Shown: one piece after another, positions 12,625 to 26,486 of the stretch
Layout: the number at the start of each line of letters is the position of its first letter
Numbering within the stretch: position 1 is the stretch's first letter
NCBI GenBank assembly: GCA_014904985.1
Contig: MU129166.1
Coordinates: 1 to 59,162, forward strand
Source of the DNA: Hydnum rufescens UP504
Taxonomy: Eukaryota > Basidiomycota > Agaricomycetes > Cantharellales > Hydnaceae
Length of the DNA stretch: 59,162 nt
Reading direction: 5' to 3'
The notes under the pieces: model-generated
Databases searched by the model: none
What the model was told of the DNA's origin: nothing
What the model saw: the letters and a program-made list of their open reading frames with translations, nothing else
Translations under genes and position numbers: made by a program

Positions 12625-13460
12625 GATGTGGTCAGAATATTCGAGACTGCGTGATAGTCAATCGTTTTGCAATTTGCAAAAAGAAAAACTCTCCGTTGCC
12701 TCATGCCCCCGCAGCAATAGGCTTTACATGTGGCGCTTGCTGAATGATTTACCAAACAGACTCCAAAAAGGTGAAGGGCACCCGAAGCTGGCACTTGGAA
12801 TTACCATCAAAAAAGCAAGGTTATGATGAAGATCCAGAAGCCACACGGTAGAAATTGCACACGCGTGGTCCTACGCTCGCACACAACTCTACCCGTTCGA
12901 GACGCTTTTACCAAGTCGATGGTTTAAATCGGGATGCGTGGGGATTACATAAGCCCATCACACAGTAGAGCTTAGTAAGCTATCACCCAGGAATACAAAT
13001 TAGGGCATGGATTCGCACTACAGGGTTATCGAGAATCAAGAACTGTCCATTAGAAAGGGCTTCAAGGAGCTACGCTAATTGGGTAAACAAACAAAAAACA
13101 ATTGAGCTGAGTACAACGGTTAAAAATGTACAGCTTGAAGCAAGAAGAAAAAAGCTGGGTGGAAGCAGGTCGACCCCGATTGGTGAGGATCGTATACAGG
13201 GTGAATACACTGAATGTGTCGGAATTGACACCGCAGCCATGTGAACGGACAAATTGTGAAGTGATATTATGGGCGAAGATTTAAAAAAAAAAAAAGGCAT
13301 GTGAGCTGGGCCGTAAATGGCGACCGGGTGAGATTTTGAAAGCTGACGGAGTCGACCCGAATAGGTGATTTTTTTCAATGCTTTCTTGGAGATTTCTGAA
13401 TAAAGATAGTGTAATATGAAGCTACATAGTACAGACTAAAAAGGTGAGAGCTTAAATCAA
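12625..13460. other. Intergenic region upstream of the helicase gene
   Basis: No supported gene. Presumably holds the promoter of the - strand helicase and the 3' end of the next - strand gene. A poly-A run lies near 13280-13294. Confidence 0.5.
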
Positions 13461-14721
13461 TTATGGGGTTTCGATTGACCACACGTCGAGAAGCTTACGC
13501 ATATCGAATGGATTTACAAGGGCACACACCCTCAGTAGTATCCTGGTGTAGCAGGGTATGTGAAGGACGCAGCTCTTGGCCTTCTGCGCTGGAACGACGA
13601 GTCCCCCAACGCCAGCTCCCGAGTAGGGTGCATTACCATACTGAGGATAGGCTGGATTGTACCCAATGGACTGCGTCCCATAAGTGGGATAATTGGTGGA
13701 AGCCGCGGGATATGCGATTTGGCCTTGGTACGTGGGCATGCTAGTGCTCTCCACGCCGAGGTACGGGCCTACAGCAAGTGATGTTGCAGCACCGTAACCG
13801 AGACTGGACCGACGCCGGCCGAGCCTGCGTCTGCGGGACAGCCTATAATCATCGTCGAACTCTGAACTTGAGGTCGAGTCCTCAAAGGAGTACAGGCCGC
13901 CAGCGCGATGACTCTGCATACCGAGGAAAGGATCACAATGATGATCGCACATTTGATGTGAGGTAGCCAGGCTTACCTTCCGAAGCAGCCGCTGGGCTGT
14001 AGCGGCAGCGACTTCGCAAGTCTCGCGTCTTCCATACTTATCGGTCGGTCGCTGGCAGTACGACCAAAGCTTGGTGGCTTAAATGGAACGAAACAAGCTA
14101 GTAAGCCACAAATCAAGGCCGAGTGAGAAGATCCCACGACCTTCCGCAATCGCCAATCCGGCGAGTGCCTCCTCTTCCCGATCCCAGTCATCCATCAAGG
14201 GCTGACGATATACGGATTTGTGATAATTGAAGAGTCTGAATGTTTCGTAGCCTGCAGCAGCACCTAGATCGCCAGGAAGGAGAGTCGTTATATCGACCTA
14301 GGCATGCGCGAGAAGTGCAACTGATCAGATACGATTAGCCCCGGTCCAGGGTATGAAGTCTTACATATCCCCCATAGACTCGGCTATGCCAGTGCCTTGC
14401 TTCACTCGTTCTGGCGGCTTGAGCCCCCACAAGCCCCTTGAGACGGCTCCAAACATAGTCGAACATGTTACTAAATGCAGAGAAATCGAAAATATTAGTG
14501 AGGATGGCCCTCTCTTGGGCCGTGCGGGAGATGACTCACACATCTGAGTTGTCGATGATGCCATTATTGGCGAGACCGTAGTGGGCGCTGAAGTAGTCCT
14601 GACCAGTCCACGTTGGCTGAGGCTGATAGGATGGAAGCGGCGGAGCGAGTTGGTTGTATTGATTGGCGTAACTGGCCTGTCCCCAGTGGGGTGTCTGTTG
14701 GTAATAACCGTAGTACGCCAT
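13461..14721 (-). CDS. Conserved basidiomycete protein of unknown function, low-complexity Tyr/Pro/Gly C-terminus
   Basis: Begins MAYYGYYQQTPHWGQ and continues through at least four exons. Good joins are GATGT|GTGAGT (14537 region) into NMFDYVWSRLKGL, GGATAT|GTAAG into VDITTLLPGDLGAAAGYETFRLF, and AIAE into ATKLWSYCQRPTDKYG. The centre (LPGDLGAAAGYETFR ... LAIAEATKLW ... RRETCEVAAATAQRLL) resembles a helical region I know from uncharacterised Agaricomycete proteins. It is followed by a basic RRRRLGRRR patch and a Tyr/Pro/Gly-rich tail (13461-13800). No catalytic motif, signal peptide or membrane segment. The last exon end is uncertain. It is on the same strand as the helicase, about 840 bp upstream of it. 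Confidence 0.6.
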
Positions 14722-15572
14722 TTGGGCAGGGGTGATGAGGTGTTGGCTGGTGGGAGAAATCGGAGACGGAGGCGGAGTTACAAAGAATGCCTACGGATAC
14801 AAGTCGAGGCGAGCTGTAGAGACTCGAGAGCTGGCGTCAGTCCCAAGGCGATATTTATACACGCAACACGTAAACATAGCCTCATTAATCTACCTCAGCC
14901 CCAGTGGCTGAAGAGTCCACCCAGAGTCACTCGGGACTGAATCAAATCCCTTGTTGATTACCAGGCTGCGGCATAGTTTCGAAGCCATAAAGCGAGCCCC
15001 AGCCCAGCCAGCCCAGCCCTCAAGAGCTTAGTTTGACTCTCCTTTCATGGCTTCACTACGAATATCCGCGCCTAAACATAGCATAGCTGGGTCGGGAAAC
15101 AAGTTAAGCGCTGATAAGAAAATGAATATCCATATGAGCACTCAGGGTTGAACCACGTTTGTCATTCCCGGGAGTCACCGGAACAGCGTCAGCGCAGAGC
15201 AAGACCAAGCGAGAATATGAGCATTCGTCATAATGACAACAGCAACTCCTCAGTAGTGTCGTGTAGGCCACGAGTTGAAGGTGCGTTCTGTCTCAGGTGG
15301 TAGTAGTTGGCGGTGTGGAGTAGTCGAAGAAGCTCTGATCCCACCTTATATACCCTCAACCTCGTGTTCGGTGCGTTTCTACTAACAAGGAGCGTCGCCG
15401 CCCAGATTTTCATGATGGTTATACTGTAAAGGTAATATCCACATTGAAAGGTATATACAAAGAGGCTAGTGTGCCCAATACAAACAAGTCCTTAAGCAAG
15501 CAAATCCGTCCAAGCCATGTACATCAAACGATATCGAGATGGTAGAAAGAGCTACTCTAGCTTGTGGGGCGC
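14722..15572. other. Intergenic region
   Basis: No supported gene. Only short frames without family resemblance. Confidence 0.5.
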
Positions 15573-16453
15573 TTAATATCGGGAACGGTGCTTTCTGCGA
15601 CGGTCCGTGAAGCACCCGCAACACACAGTTACTGACCCCAAAATTAGCGCGACACCCGCGCCAAGTGTACTTGAAGCAAATAGTTCATCAGCGCATGCCC
15701 ACGAACAGGACAATGGGAAACATACAGCCATATTACAATACCGTATGTTGCATGTGTCCCCGCTGCCCTGATATCATTGACGTGTCTCCGTGCGATCTGT
15801 ATAGCCATGATCCATGGAGGTGTAAATCAAATCGTGCACTGAATGGCCATATCTAAAACTCACAGAGAAGGCTACAAAGTCGAAGACGACGGCTACGGCC
15901 ACCACGATCGATCCAACAGCAGCGATCAGGGAAGAAAAGAGGAATCCAATTCGATGTGCACAGAGAGCGATGAGGAACGCGATACCCGCGATACCGGCAC
16001 CAATAGGGTGGAGGATCAGGCCCTTGGTGAGATTATTTAGGGTAGTAGTCGTGCTCGAACTGAACGGTTGACCCCCGACGCTCGAAATTATTTCAGCTAC
16101 ACAGACGCGGGGAATTATGAGTAAGCACTCTTAGCCCCTCTGGAATATTGAACACGGAATCGCAATTACCGATGTTATAGCCGATATGCCTAGAGGTACA
16201 GAGTGTTCTGCAAGCAAAGAAGGATAAGTCTCGGCTGTCTCATGTGAAGGGAGGATATCCATAGTCACTCAGTTGGTCCCCGTACACAGTACCCAAAAGT
16301 GCCAAAGACCAGTTCAATAGGCGAGCCGCCCACACGGTAGTTGACTTTCAAGAATCCCATGGTATGCCAGAGAGGGGCTGATACCGAGGCGATTACGAGC
16401 AGTGATGCTGCTGCGAATAGTAAGAGTGTCCCCACATGGAATCCGCTAGACAT
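15573..16453 (-). CDS. PalI/Rim9/SUR7-family four-TM membrane protein
   Basis: The first exon reads MSSGFHVGTLLLFAAASLLVIASVSAPLWH, a first membrane helix with the usual short cytosolic N-terminus, then the family signature FGTFGYC. An internal exon has CTSRHIGYNI, typical of the extracellular loop. Then come NNLTKGLILHPIGAGIAGIAFLIALCAHRIG and FLFSSLIAAVGSIVVAVAVVFDFVAF (second and third helices), and after two introns TLGAGVALILGSVTVCCGCF (fourth helix) with a short basic tail HRSRY. Members act at the plasma membrane, either as ambient-pH sensors feeding the Rim101/PacC pathway or as eisosome-associated SUR7 proteins; the sequence does not say which. The exact donor after FGTFGYC is unresolved. 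The joins at 16150-16060 and 15750-15660 have good GT-AG signals. Confidence 0.8.
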
Positions 16454-18110
16454 GAGAGGGCGCCAATGAAGAATGGACTAGGGGAAATCGGGGGGAAAGC
16501 TGGGGATCCCAAAAGGGAGCCGACATGTGAGGAGGCCCGGTATTTGTAGGCAAAGGAAGTGAGGCGGAACTTATTTGAAACCATCAGATCTTGCCGTAAT
16601 TAGACAAGGCGGTGTACAGCCCTCACTAATATTGGGGAACCCAAATATGCGCACAGGATAGCGGAGGGTGCTGCGCTCGCGGCACATGTACATATGAACG
16701 GGTTACTGCGGAGCCCCACCACGCTGCAGCTGCCAAGTCAAGTACGGCGTCTCCCGGGAGTGACATCAAGAGCTGAAGTATATTCACTGAATCAAATACC
16801 ACTTCATAACAGAAGAGAACAAGCACTGCTTACTATGTAATAGCTGGGGGCTATGCAGGCCAATTAAGGATACCAATGATCTGGGAGGCAGTGAGACACC
16901 CCCAATTGAGGGCAAGCCAGTCTGATATGAGGATCCCACAGGCCGCCCTGGACCTCCGAGCCAGGGTCTCATTGCGAATACGTACCTGTCATAAGTTCGG
17001 TCACACTGTCACAGGGTCAGACAGGGTTGTCACACGTCGCGGAGCCGAGTTGCAACCCCATTCAGCATAAACTGAACCCAAATCACGGGTTATCGAAATA
17101 GGAAAGAGAATTCCAATTTCGGCTCGTATTGGATGAAGAACGAAGAGCCGTGACCAGGCGTCAAACGTGGACCGCCGATGTGTGAAGGAGCTTCGATAAT
17201 CCGCCCTCCGAGTCGTTCGGGGCGCTTCCAAGGGGTTATCGAAAATGTCGTGAGGCTTTTCCCGCTGTAATATTCGTCCAATGTGAAAACGATACCCCAG
17301 AAATTGTCCTACGTCATCTTCTCTCCACCATATCATATCATCCCACCATGCGACGTCATCGAAGCTCAGTTCTTATCGTCCTCCGTTCCTCAACTATAGC
17401 ACTGATGTTTCGCGGTGTACCCTCACGAGGATTTGGATGATCATCGTCGTCCCAGTGCAGTGCAGGAGTGACGCCACGCCCTGCGATCCTCAGAAATTCA
17501 TGACGCCTTGCCTCAAATGAGACGTGACCGGGATCAGATATGTCGGTCCTGAATATCGAGCATGCGGTCAATTTTGCGGTGGCTGGAAGTAATTGGCCTG
17601 ATATGGGAGTGTCCCACTGTCGTAAGCTCGATTCAAGAAGCGCGCACTATTGAGCGGCATCTGTACACCGATCCATCCCAATCACACATGACCTTGGAAT
17701 GCCAATTGTTATTACAATAATGCCTCATGCTTATTATTGTATTTTCGCCCACGGAAAACTCATAAGGCGCCAGCGCACCACCCATGTACTATTCCGCATT
17801 GCTCTCCACGCCACCTCTACAAAGCATGCCTAAACGAATGCAGCCTAGTCTATCGTCGCTCCTCAAGGTATGCGATCTCCATGACCCCAGAAATTGAAGG
17901 ACTTTTGCTTCACCATATTTGTCGAGTAGTTTCGCTGCGGTTTTCGCCCGACGGCTTGAGGGCTCCAAAAGTTGTACCCCAAGTTTTGCGGGATGCGATC
18001 CCTAATCCCAGGAATCAGAGTCCTCCGTATTCAATGTCGGCATTCCCTCCTTGTTTTCCGTAACAATTCCTTTGATCCCACACTCCATATGAGACTCGAG
18101 TCCATCGACG
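16454..18110. other. Stretch without a recognised gene
   Basis: Several medium-length frames are open, the longest on the - strand at 17001-17336 (Trp/Arg/Asp-rich, no family) and on the + strand at 17737-18063. One could be a species-specific gene with short introns, but I could not join exons into anything recognisable. Confidence 0.4.
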
Positions 18111-21100
18111 TCATCGGGCGTTGCATAAGGTACTGCACTCCACCAGCAGCCGTTTGACCTCTTGTACCCCTTTCTTGAGTCCCATTAGGTTGCCTGTGCG
18201 ATATATTTCGTGTTTAGGGGAGATCATCTTCCGCGCCGCTAAAAGTTCGCGATATATCTTACTGAGAGAAACAACGCAAAGGGTTGGTAAGAAAACCCCC
18301 TAGACACACATGTGTGACCAGTTCTCTTACGTCATAAGGTTCTGGGTGTCTCTAATATTCTCCAGCTCACCGTGTTCCGCCTTCGGAAGTCCGCGTTTCG
18401 CAGTTTCCTTTATTTTGCGGACAACCACAAGGAGCGTTTCGACAACACATAGAACGTGGGGCAGGGGGCCGCGCAACATCTTTATCCAATAGCTTAGTCG
18501 AACTTGGTCGTCCACCAACTTGATCTCGGATACATCAGCAACGCATTCCTCCCATTGTCGCACGAGTAGGGTTTTGACGCGTCGTGCATTCTTCCTATCC
18601 ACGTATCGTCGATACCAGACCTGAATCAACGTAGCTGCAGCATCCTCCTCCTCTGTCAGTGGTCTCTTCATCTCTTGGGGTCCTGATCGACACCCTCTTC
18701 GTCCTCTTGCCGGCCCGATAGTTCGAATTCCTCCTTGGCGGCATCCTCGGGACCCCAGCCCTCCTTCGCGTGGTCTTTTGGACTCCATTCTTCATTTGTG
18801 GCTTCTTCCTCTGGAACGGCGTCTATTTCATTTACCCCTTTGTCCACGCCTGGAATTTCGATAGTATCTGTGTCTTGGACTGCCACTGGCGGGGTCTCGA
18901 CATCGGGGACCACCTGAGGTGCAGTCGTCGGACCGGCGTCCAATGGTCGGAACGCGTTATATTCAAGAGCTCGTTTGATACCAACCTCATCAGCGAATAT
19001 GATCGTGCCGCACGCTGGGGGTCGGTATATATATAGGATATACAGGTTGGCCCTTGTGCTGCAGGAAGACCATGTAGTCAACCTCAGTGGGAGGGAACAT
19101 GGAGCTCTGCATGGCTCTACTGGCGTCAGGCCATCCACGAGCATAGACATAGCTATTTGATTTTTTTCATCAGCCCCTGAAACGGCGCTCGTAACGCTGG
19201 AAGCCGTACCCAGAGTACCAACAATGATGTCGGTTGGCGGTGCCTAATGACCACGAAATAGTGGCCAAGACAGCCTCACGCACTCCTTTGGGTCCATTCT
19301 CGCCAACTTTGGACTCCTTGTGTTGAGCAAAAAAAGTGAAAAATAGATGCATACATCTGACTTACTCAGAATTAAAAGACGACATCTTACGACACGCATA
19401 TGGTCAGATGGCGCTTGAGTGACGGGTGTGGTAGATCCGACTCACACTCTGGCAATGATCGCTGCTCGAGGGATATAGCCCTGACGAAGTGCATACCCAT
19501 CGAGGAGAAAGTTGTCTGGAACTTGGATAATAAGATTCACGATAACCCAAGGTAAGGGATTCAAAGCGCAGACCTGAACCATCTCTAGAGTACAGAATCC
19601 TCAATAGGACTCGCACTGGGCCAAGGAGCAGGTCGAAATCGAGGTCCCAGACACTCTCTGGCTGCCGAGGACCGCGCAGAGCAGCGAGAATCCATGAACG
19701 AGGCATCGTAATATTATGAAAAGGCTGAGGCCAATTTTGGCGGTGATTCATTATGATAGCGAGTGCAAGATATTCCAAGAAATGGACGAGAACATTGATA
19801 TCCACGGGCAAATGGTTCTCCACCACATGTCTAGTAGTCTCCAAATGAGTATTGTAAATGCGTACCGTTACAATATAGTAATCTTACCCAATGAAGAGGG
19901 CTCCTTGGTATAATCTGGACTTGGCATTGGAGTCGAAAGAAGCGAGGAGATCTTGCACGACCGAGTACTCCCCATTGTTTCTGTTGAGCAGACGGTGGCG
20001 CTCATGCAGCCCGCGCGCACCCACAAAGTGTTGTGGTAGCGACTGATGCAGAAGATAGGCCAAGGTGGTCAGGGTCAAAGTGTCCGTAAGGAATCGCGGA
20101 TTAAATTGGTGGAAACGTAGAGGGTGGAGCCGGGAGATGTCTTCGTGGATCCAGGCCTGCATAACTGGTATCGCTCGCTTGGACTCTGGGCAAGACAACA
20201 CCAAGGATTCCGATGCATTCCCCATGCGATTGACGAGAGGGTACAACGAGGTGTAGAACTTTTCTATCCAAATGGTTTTGATCCTCCTTCGGATATCGTA
20301 CTTGTAGGGCGGCCAGCCAACACCCCAGAGAGAGCTCAAGGCTAGAATAGCCTGCATGTGAACGCGAGCGCGCATACTTACAGTGTCCGTCGAAAGAGAG
20401 TGGTCTCTAGCACATTGGAACCTGTCGCAATTATTATACAGTACTATGCCCCGGCATGGCTGAAGAGCAGGTGCATTAATCAGTGTGAAATGCACTTCCT
20501 CCAGGAGACGGTGGACACATTCCGCGAGATCGGACCTGACAATAAACCCAAGCTCCCATCCACTTATGACGCCCTCGTGCTCGGTACGCGAGCCTCGTTG
20601 AATCAAGGCGGAAAGATATGACGATTTGGAGGCAACAGCATACTGATCAGGAAGCAGTTCGGAGGAATATGGATCGACTGCAGGTGTGAAACCGAGGAGT
20701 TTTTGGGCGCCGCCAGCATTACATATGTCAGGATGCTGAAGGAGTCCCAAGATCAGCCGAGAATACCCCTCCACGAAAGGAAGCATGACCGAAATTCCGG
20801 CTAATGAACTCATTTGAAGGTGAAGTGGAGTTCGCAGAATCTGGTTGAGACATAAAGTAGCAAGAAGCCCATTCGAGGATATATATCTCCGAGAGAGATC
20901 AACCAGTTCACGCAGATCTCGATGTGCAATTGCTTTAAAAATGCTCGCCTAAAGTCCGCATGAGGTATCAGTGATGTCACGCTATAGAGACGACGGTGAT
21001 ATTCCTAACGCACCTCATCACGAGCATCATCGGACAGGGATTCCGGGGGCATAGCCTCGAGGATCTTGTACAGTGACGAGGCCTCAGCCGTGAAATCATT

Positions 21101-24100
21101 ATTGAAAGTGAGAGTCCACAGCCCTCCGAGTACACAGGTAATTGCTCGCCGTTGATCGTCAGAATCAGTGGTCTTTGTGACGCATTCTTCAGCCTCTCGC
21201 ATCTCCCCATCGCAAAGATGAAGCTCCGCTGAAGCTCCGCTGCTGAGGCGAATTTACCCAATTCCTTGAGGAGAGATTTGCGAGCACGGTCAAATCCCCA
21301 AGATTTCATATATTCCAGAAGCTCATCCGTACTGTCAAAGAGCGTCGCAGCTCGCCTGTGATGCTATCAGATTCGGTATCACAAAGGCGAAATTTGGCTC
21401 TGACTACTAACGCAATGTCATCGGTTCGGAGAAATTGCATCCGAACGACATCCAGAATGACGTTGGCAACATCAGGATCGACGAGAGAGGTTGAACGGTC
21501 AGGTGGTCTGAGGAGAGGGACCACATCGTTGAATTGACCAACTTGCCGATACAACAGAGCGGCTTTGGTGAACTCGGAGGCAGCCTTGTAGTTGTCGGCG
21601 GCGAGGTTGGTTTCCCCTGCCTGGAGGAAGCACTCTGCGGCTCTGGTGTACAGTCTTTGAGCTGTTTCCTCTTGCGAGGTCGAGCCACAAGCACTGAAGG
21701 CCATTCCAGCTTCCTTGAAACGCAAAATGTCATCATTCGTTCGGGCTTCCTTACGGATTTGGTATGCTTCGGCTATTCTACGATCATGATCGCGGTTCGC
21801 CTTTTCGAAGCACGAGGCGGCTTCGGCATAGATTTTTTTCGCAAACAGATTCCGCCCAGTGGTATTCCACTCTTCTGGAGTTGATTCGGCTACCGGGGAT
21901 TGCATTAAGAAAATGATCAAACTAGACCACATATGCAGACACCTACTCGCTAGCTGGGGAATAGGCTCTGATGGGTCCTGTATTTTCACCAAATTCTGAG
22001 AGACCCAGAAGTTCTAGGTGAAGCACCGCGCATGAGGCGGGACGAAGATATCAGAGAGAGAGTCCCGTACGATCATAGGCCGAGCAAGTTCGCTCGAGTC
22101 CCATATCCAGCAGTGACGCCGTGCTCGTGTGAGAGCGACATAGAGACGCTTGAGCTCGGACTCGATGACCCGATGCTTGATAGGATCACACGCCTTTGTA
22201 GTGATCACACGCCATTGCGTTGCGGTAGCAGGAGACGAGTTGAAGAAATCGTGTAACAGGACATCATCGAACTCTAGCCCTGATCCAACAAGTCAGTGTG
22301 GATACGATCTTGATGCCAATTATATACGAACCTTTGCTTTCGATCAATGTAAGAATCAATCCCGCGTCTCCCAATTCACGTCGCAACTCTTCTCTTGCAG
22401 TGTCATTGCGAACAATGATCACTTGACGAGCACCAAGATCCATTCGAGTGTTCCTATGTCGAAGAATCTTATTGATATTGGATGAATCCAGAGATAAGAC
22501 AAACACGCACCCTTCGTCGCAGAGGAATTCCTCAAAGTGGACGAGCCCACTGCGGAATATGCGAGGCTTTGGACCAGAAACCACGGCACGTTCTTTCTGC
22601 AACTTGTCAATTGAGTAGGGAAAAAGACTTGAGATAAGATCGATCAGGGATGCTGCGCAGTCAACGATGCCACCATGACTGCGATAGTTGACGAGCAATT
22701 CGAATACTTCCGAACGCACTGCTTCCCGAACACCTTCTTTCACTAACGGGTTATCCCTCTACAACGCAGAGTGATTGATTTACGGGCTCAAGAACCTAAG
22801 CCAGATATTCACTCACCTCTTCCCGCCATATGAGGGCCTTGAGGTCCTGGAAGCGAAAGCTGCTGCCAGCGCTAATCGTTTGGGCTGTGTCACCTCCCCA
22901 GGAAAGACCGTGAGGATTTGCGCACAGTTCTCGCAGCACTTCAGAATTACGAAATAAGAGTTTGTGCGTGTGATATGACGTATATTATTCACATTTTGTG
23001 TCGATGGTCAGGAGATCCTGCACTTCATCGACATATAGAAAGTCAATCTTGGCAGATATTCCTGGGTGCAATTTACGAAGAATTGCGTGGGTACTTCGCC
23101 ACGCCTTATCAGCACGTATTACAGAAGACATTGACGCTGACGCGGGACACACCGATCTGGACTATCGTATTCCTCACTGTCATTTTTCATCTTCCTATAT
23201 TTCTCGAATATATCATATACTCGGTCTCGCTGAGTTGAAAATTGGGAGTGGGCCTATGTCCCAAAGGTTACCCTGATGAACTGCATGAAGAGAGGCATAT
23301 ACGAACCCGAGCGCTAAGTGATACGTAGTCAGCTCGATCCAAATAACCATCTTCAGTTTTTATCGTGTCCTCATGTCCGGATATAACCCCCTGAGAACAT
23401 GACATAGCAGTGAGTGGCTCTATGGACATACCCCGAAGCAAGGGGAAATAATTACATGATTTCACTGTATACCAGTGAAGGATCTGTGCGGGCTTGTTCA
23501 TCAGAAGTCTGAGATACATTGTCCTGAAGACGTACCCAGTCCTTTGGTCAACCGCTGGTCTATATGAGGCCAGTAGTGACTGCAAAATGATCTGAGGGAA
23601 GAGTATTATCACGAAGGAATATGCGGTGAAAAATTAGAACAAACTCGAATATAACGTAGTTGTCCCGAAGGACAAAACCAGCCTCCATCGAAACAGTAGC
23701 TTTTGCGTTGTCATTGACACGGCCATCGATGTCAAGTGCACAAAGACCACCGCTTTCTGTAATCATCTTTCTTGTGGCCCGACGACGGAGTGGGGGTCTT
23801 CTATGTTTAGAAAAAGACAAGTTGAGGTCGTTTTCTAACATCCTCCGGACCTAAATGTTGGCGAGAAAATACAGTAAAATCCATACATGCACGAGCGCGG
23901 TGAGAAGTAGAGACCTGATCAAAGGTCACAAATAGGGGGAAATGCTTTTCTGTGAGGTCTGAAAAACATTTGGGAAGATCAGACCTGTCATCCGCCTCTT
24001 CATCCAAGTGGAGGAGGTCTCGTTCGACAGGCCTGGCATGGCCATCGTCATGGCTTATCCCATAGCTAAGCTCAGCCGCGCGCGCTAACTGGTCGTAGTA

Positions 24101-25430
24101 TTCCTGAACACGCTGCGCCAGGATGTGGGACTGGGTGAGAAAAACCTGACGATATTTTGAAGAGTGTGCCATTTGACTCGAATGGTGCATCGCCTGTTCA
24201 ATTCCAAGAAGCTTGAAGACCATCGTGGTCGTTTTTCCGGTGCCACTTCGCCCAATGACAAAGGACGACGATGGGTGATTGATTATTCGTGTTTCGGCCG
24301 GCCTAGTACAAGGTCAGTGTTTAATTGGGAAAGCTTCAAAAAGAGACTGAGTAAACTAACGAGACCGCAAATGCATGTGTAGTTTCAATATCACTCATAA
24401 TAGCTGCGGTAAAGCATAAGGGAAGGGATGAGACAATCATCTCGAACTGACCTCTGAGAACGGCCTAAGAAATGCAATTCATAAACATAAATATGATCGA
24501 AGGGAGGATGAATGACGCACAGTAGAATAGGGGATAAACTTCTCAAGAGAGAGGATTTTGTGCAACTAGATCAGGATTGTTTGAGATCGCATGCGTATTG
24601 GTTACAGGCAAAACATGACCTCAAGGCATTCCTCTTCGGTGAAAGTGCGGACCCGAGATGGTGCTGGAAGTTAAAGCGTAATCCTGGTGAGGCCATATCA
24701 TGGGTGGGGTGACATTCTCGACCCCAACAGCCTCGCACCCTGGGTTCAACGCGGTAGTTACACCTGAAAACGAGGATCAGTATTTAGATATTTCCATAGA
24801 GACAAACGAACGACAGCACCGACGACGATACTCTCTATCATTCTTGGGAAGTATCTGCGCAACTCTACTCCACAATCTGTGGTCGAATTGGGCATGCGTA
24901 TACACACCATGCAGGCGAATAACTTGTCTATCAAACTGTGAAACGGATGAGAAGGCCACAGTAGGCCTCAATGCGCGGCACCCCACCTGGAAGTCAGGGT
25001 CCACTTGCAAATCGATCTGATAGACCAGGCGAGAGTCTGCAGTCATTTTGGCTTCGAAAATAGGAATGTCATCGGCATCTCCAAGTCTTTTTTGATTTGA
25101 AACGGAGAAAAATCCATTAGAAAGTTGTTTGATTTTCCTCTGCACGATTCCAAACACACTCTGGTCCGCCCGCCGTATTTCGCGGAGATGCTTGAGGGCG
25201 GTTGTCGATATAAGCAGGATCCACTCTCCGAAGCCATCAGGGGAATCGAAGAAATATTTTGCCTTATCTGGTGTCACGGTCGGATATGGATCATCTACCT
25301 TGGGCTCCTCGGATATCGCACTTTCTGAACCGCCACGAGGACGTGGGGGGCGCATATTCTCAGGAGTGTAAGTAGGGAGCACTGTAGAATTATCTTGTGC
25401 CTTCTTCGTCTTTTGTTTCGTGGGTGACAT
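18111..25430 (-). CDS. TRANK1-like UvrD-fold helicase/NTPase with TPR region
   Basis: A large spliced gene. The N-terminal exon MSPTKQKTKKAQ to about 24838 carries the family module FFDSPDGFGEWILL ... FSVSNQKRL ... IFEAKMTADSRLVYQID. After introns comes LHKILSLEKFIPYS, then Walker A GRSGTGKTTTMVFKLLG (about 24250-24195), UvrD motif II LYVDEVQDLL (near 23030), GGDTAQTI and SFRFQDLKALIWREE (near 22870-22815), NYRSHGGIVDCA (near 22690), LILTLIESKG followed after an intron by LEFDDVLLHDFF, and YVALTRARRHCWIW (motif VI, near 22140-22100). Then a TPR-rich helical region (21990-21300), further helical exons, an acidic linker (18900-18700) and an IQ-like AATLIQVWYRRYVDRKN. The last exon, reached by splicing at 18332-18279, ends at TGA 18111-18113. 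Basidiomycete relatives share this order. The role in fungi is unknown. No frame defect found. Confidence 0.85.
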
Positions 25431-26486
25431 CCTGAGGAAGTCGTGAAGCGGGCTTGGAAGTTGGAAGGGAGAACGAACGAAGTAGAGCTCTAGGTTATAT
25501 TACATATAGCTTGGCAAATCGAATCAGGTGCTGGGCACGGGGTTATGTCTCGAGCCTACTGCAGAGATAGCGCATCTTCACAATTCAACATACCAGCAAA
25601 GATGGTAATGAGACTTTGACCTGTTCAAGAGGATTACGTCACCAACCACGGACAGGACCCCCGCTGTTGTGTCCTACACCAGGCACTTTGAGATCACCCT
25701 AGACGTAGGGGACGGTCGCGCTACAATTTTAATCTCACTATTCAACAAATGATTATCATAGCAAGGTACAGGAAAGCGATAGTCCTGTTTGGATAATTCT
25801 GGCCTCATGCATAGGCACCTCGTAACCATATGCATCAACAGTCCATTAGAGAAGCCGCTGGGGGCGTCTAGCGAACTCCCTTGACATGGGAGCATATCAC
25901 GTCCTGCGAGACTCGTCGGATAATCACTCTTATACTCGTGCTTGGATCGACTTCAATCGATCCTGCGGATCCTCCAAACACTCAGACATATAGTTCTAGT
26001 CCCTTCTTGCCTATCTTTTTTCCTGAAGTGTCGCCAAGATCAAGCACTAGGTACTAGGCAGGCGGCCTGGACATGTACTACGAGAGCCCTTTCTCTATAT
26101 ATTTTAACGAAATTATGGACTCTGTGCTTCTTGTTGCGATCAATATAAGTTAGGATAATTTCATGAGTCTCCTCTCTAGAATGGGATAAGGAACCATAAC
26201 TTATCCTACCTGACACAAATCAAAAGCTTGCATCGTCGGAAGCACCACATAGCTATAGGGTGAAGTTCACCGATGAGCATGACATCGAGGAAAAGCCATT
26301 AAATGCTACAGGGATATAGACTAATTCATCCGGTTCAAATACAGACCTCCAGACACTAACGAGGGCCCAAGGAGAAAAGATACGCGAGGTCATAAAAGGT
26401 GGAAACAACGTAGTTCGCGATATTTCGATATTTCGAAAAAAAAAAAAGGGGAGGGGGGGGGAGTGAAACAGAGCTACCATCGGCTT
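25431..26486. other. Intergenic region, duplicated at about 34130-35020
   Basis: Lies between the divergent end of the TRANK-like gene and the 3' end of the first transporter. From about 25612 rightwards it has a clear homologue in the second segmental copy (for example 25945-26000 against 34410-34480). No gene supported. Confidence 0.6.

Noticed and set aside
18660..18790. Apparent frameshift before the IQ-like motif of the TRANK-like gene
   Set aside because: An intron of about 70 bp with a GTCCCG donor and a TCAG acceptor explains the change and yields GWGPQEMKRPLTEEED.
24560..24620. In-frame stop in the TRANK-like gene suggesting a pseudogene
   Set aside because: The TAG is the acceptor of an intron; splicing GAG|GTCATG to TTGCAC gives the family sequence ECLE-LHKILSLEKF.
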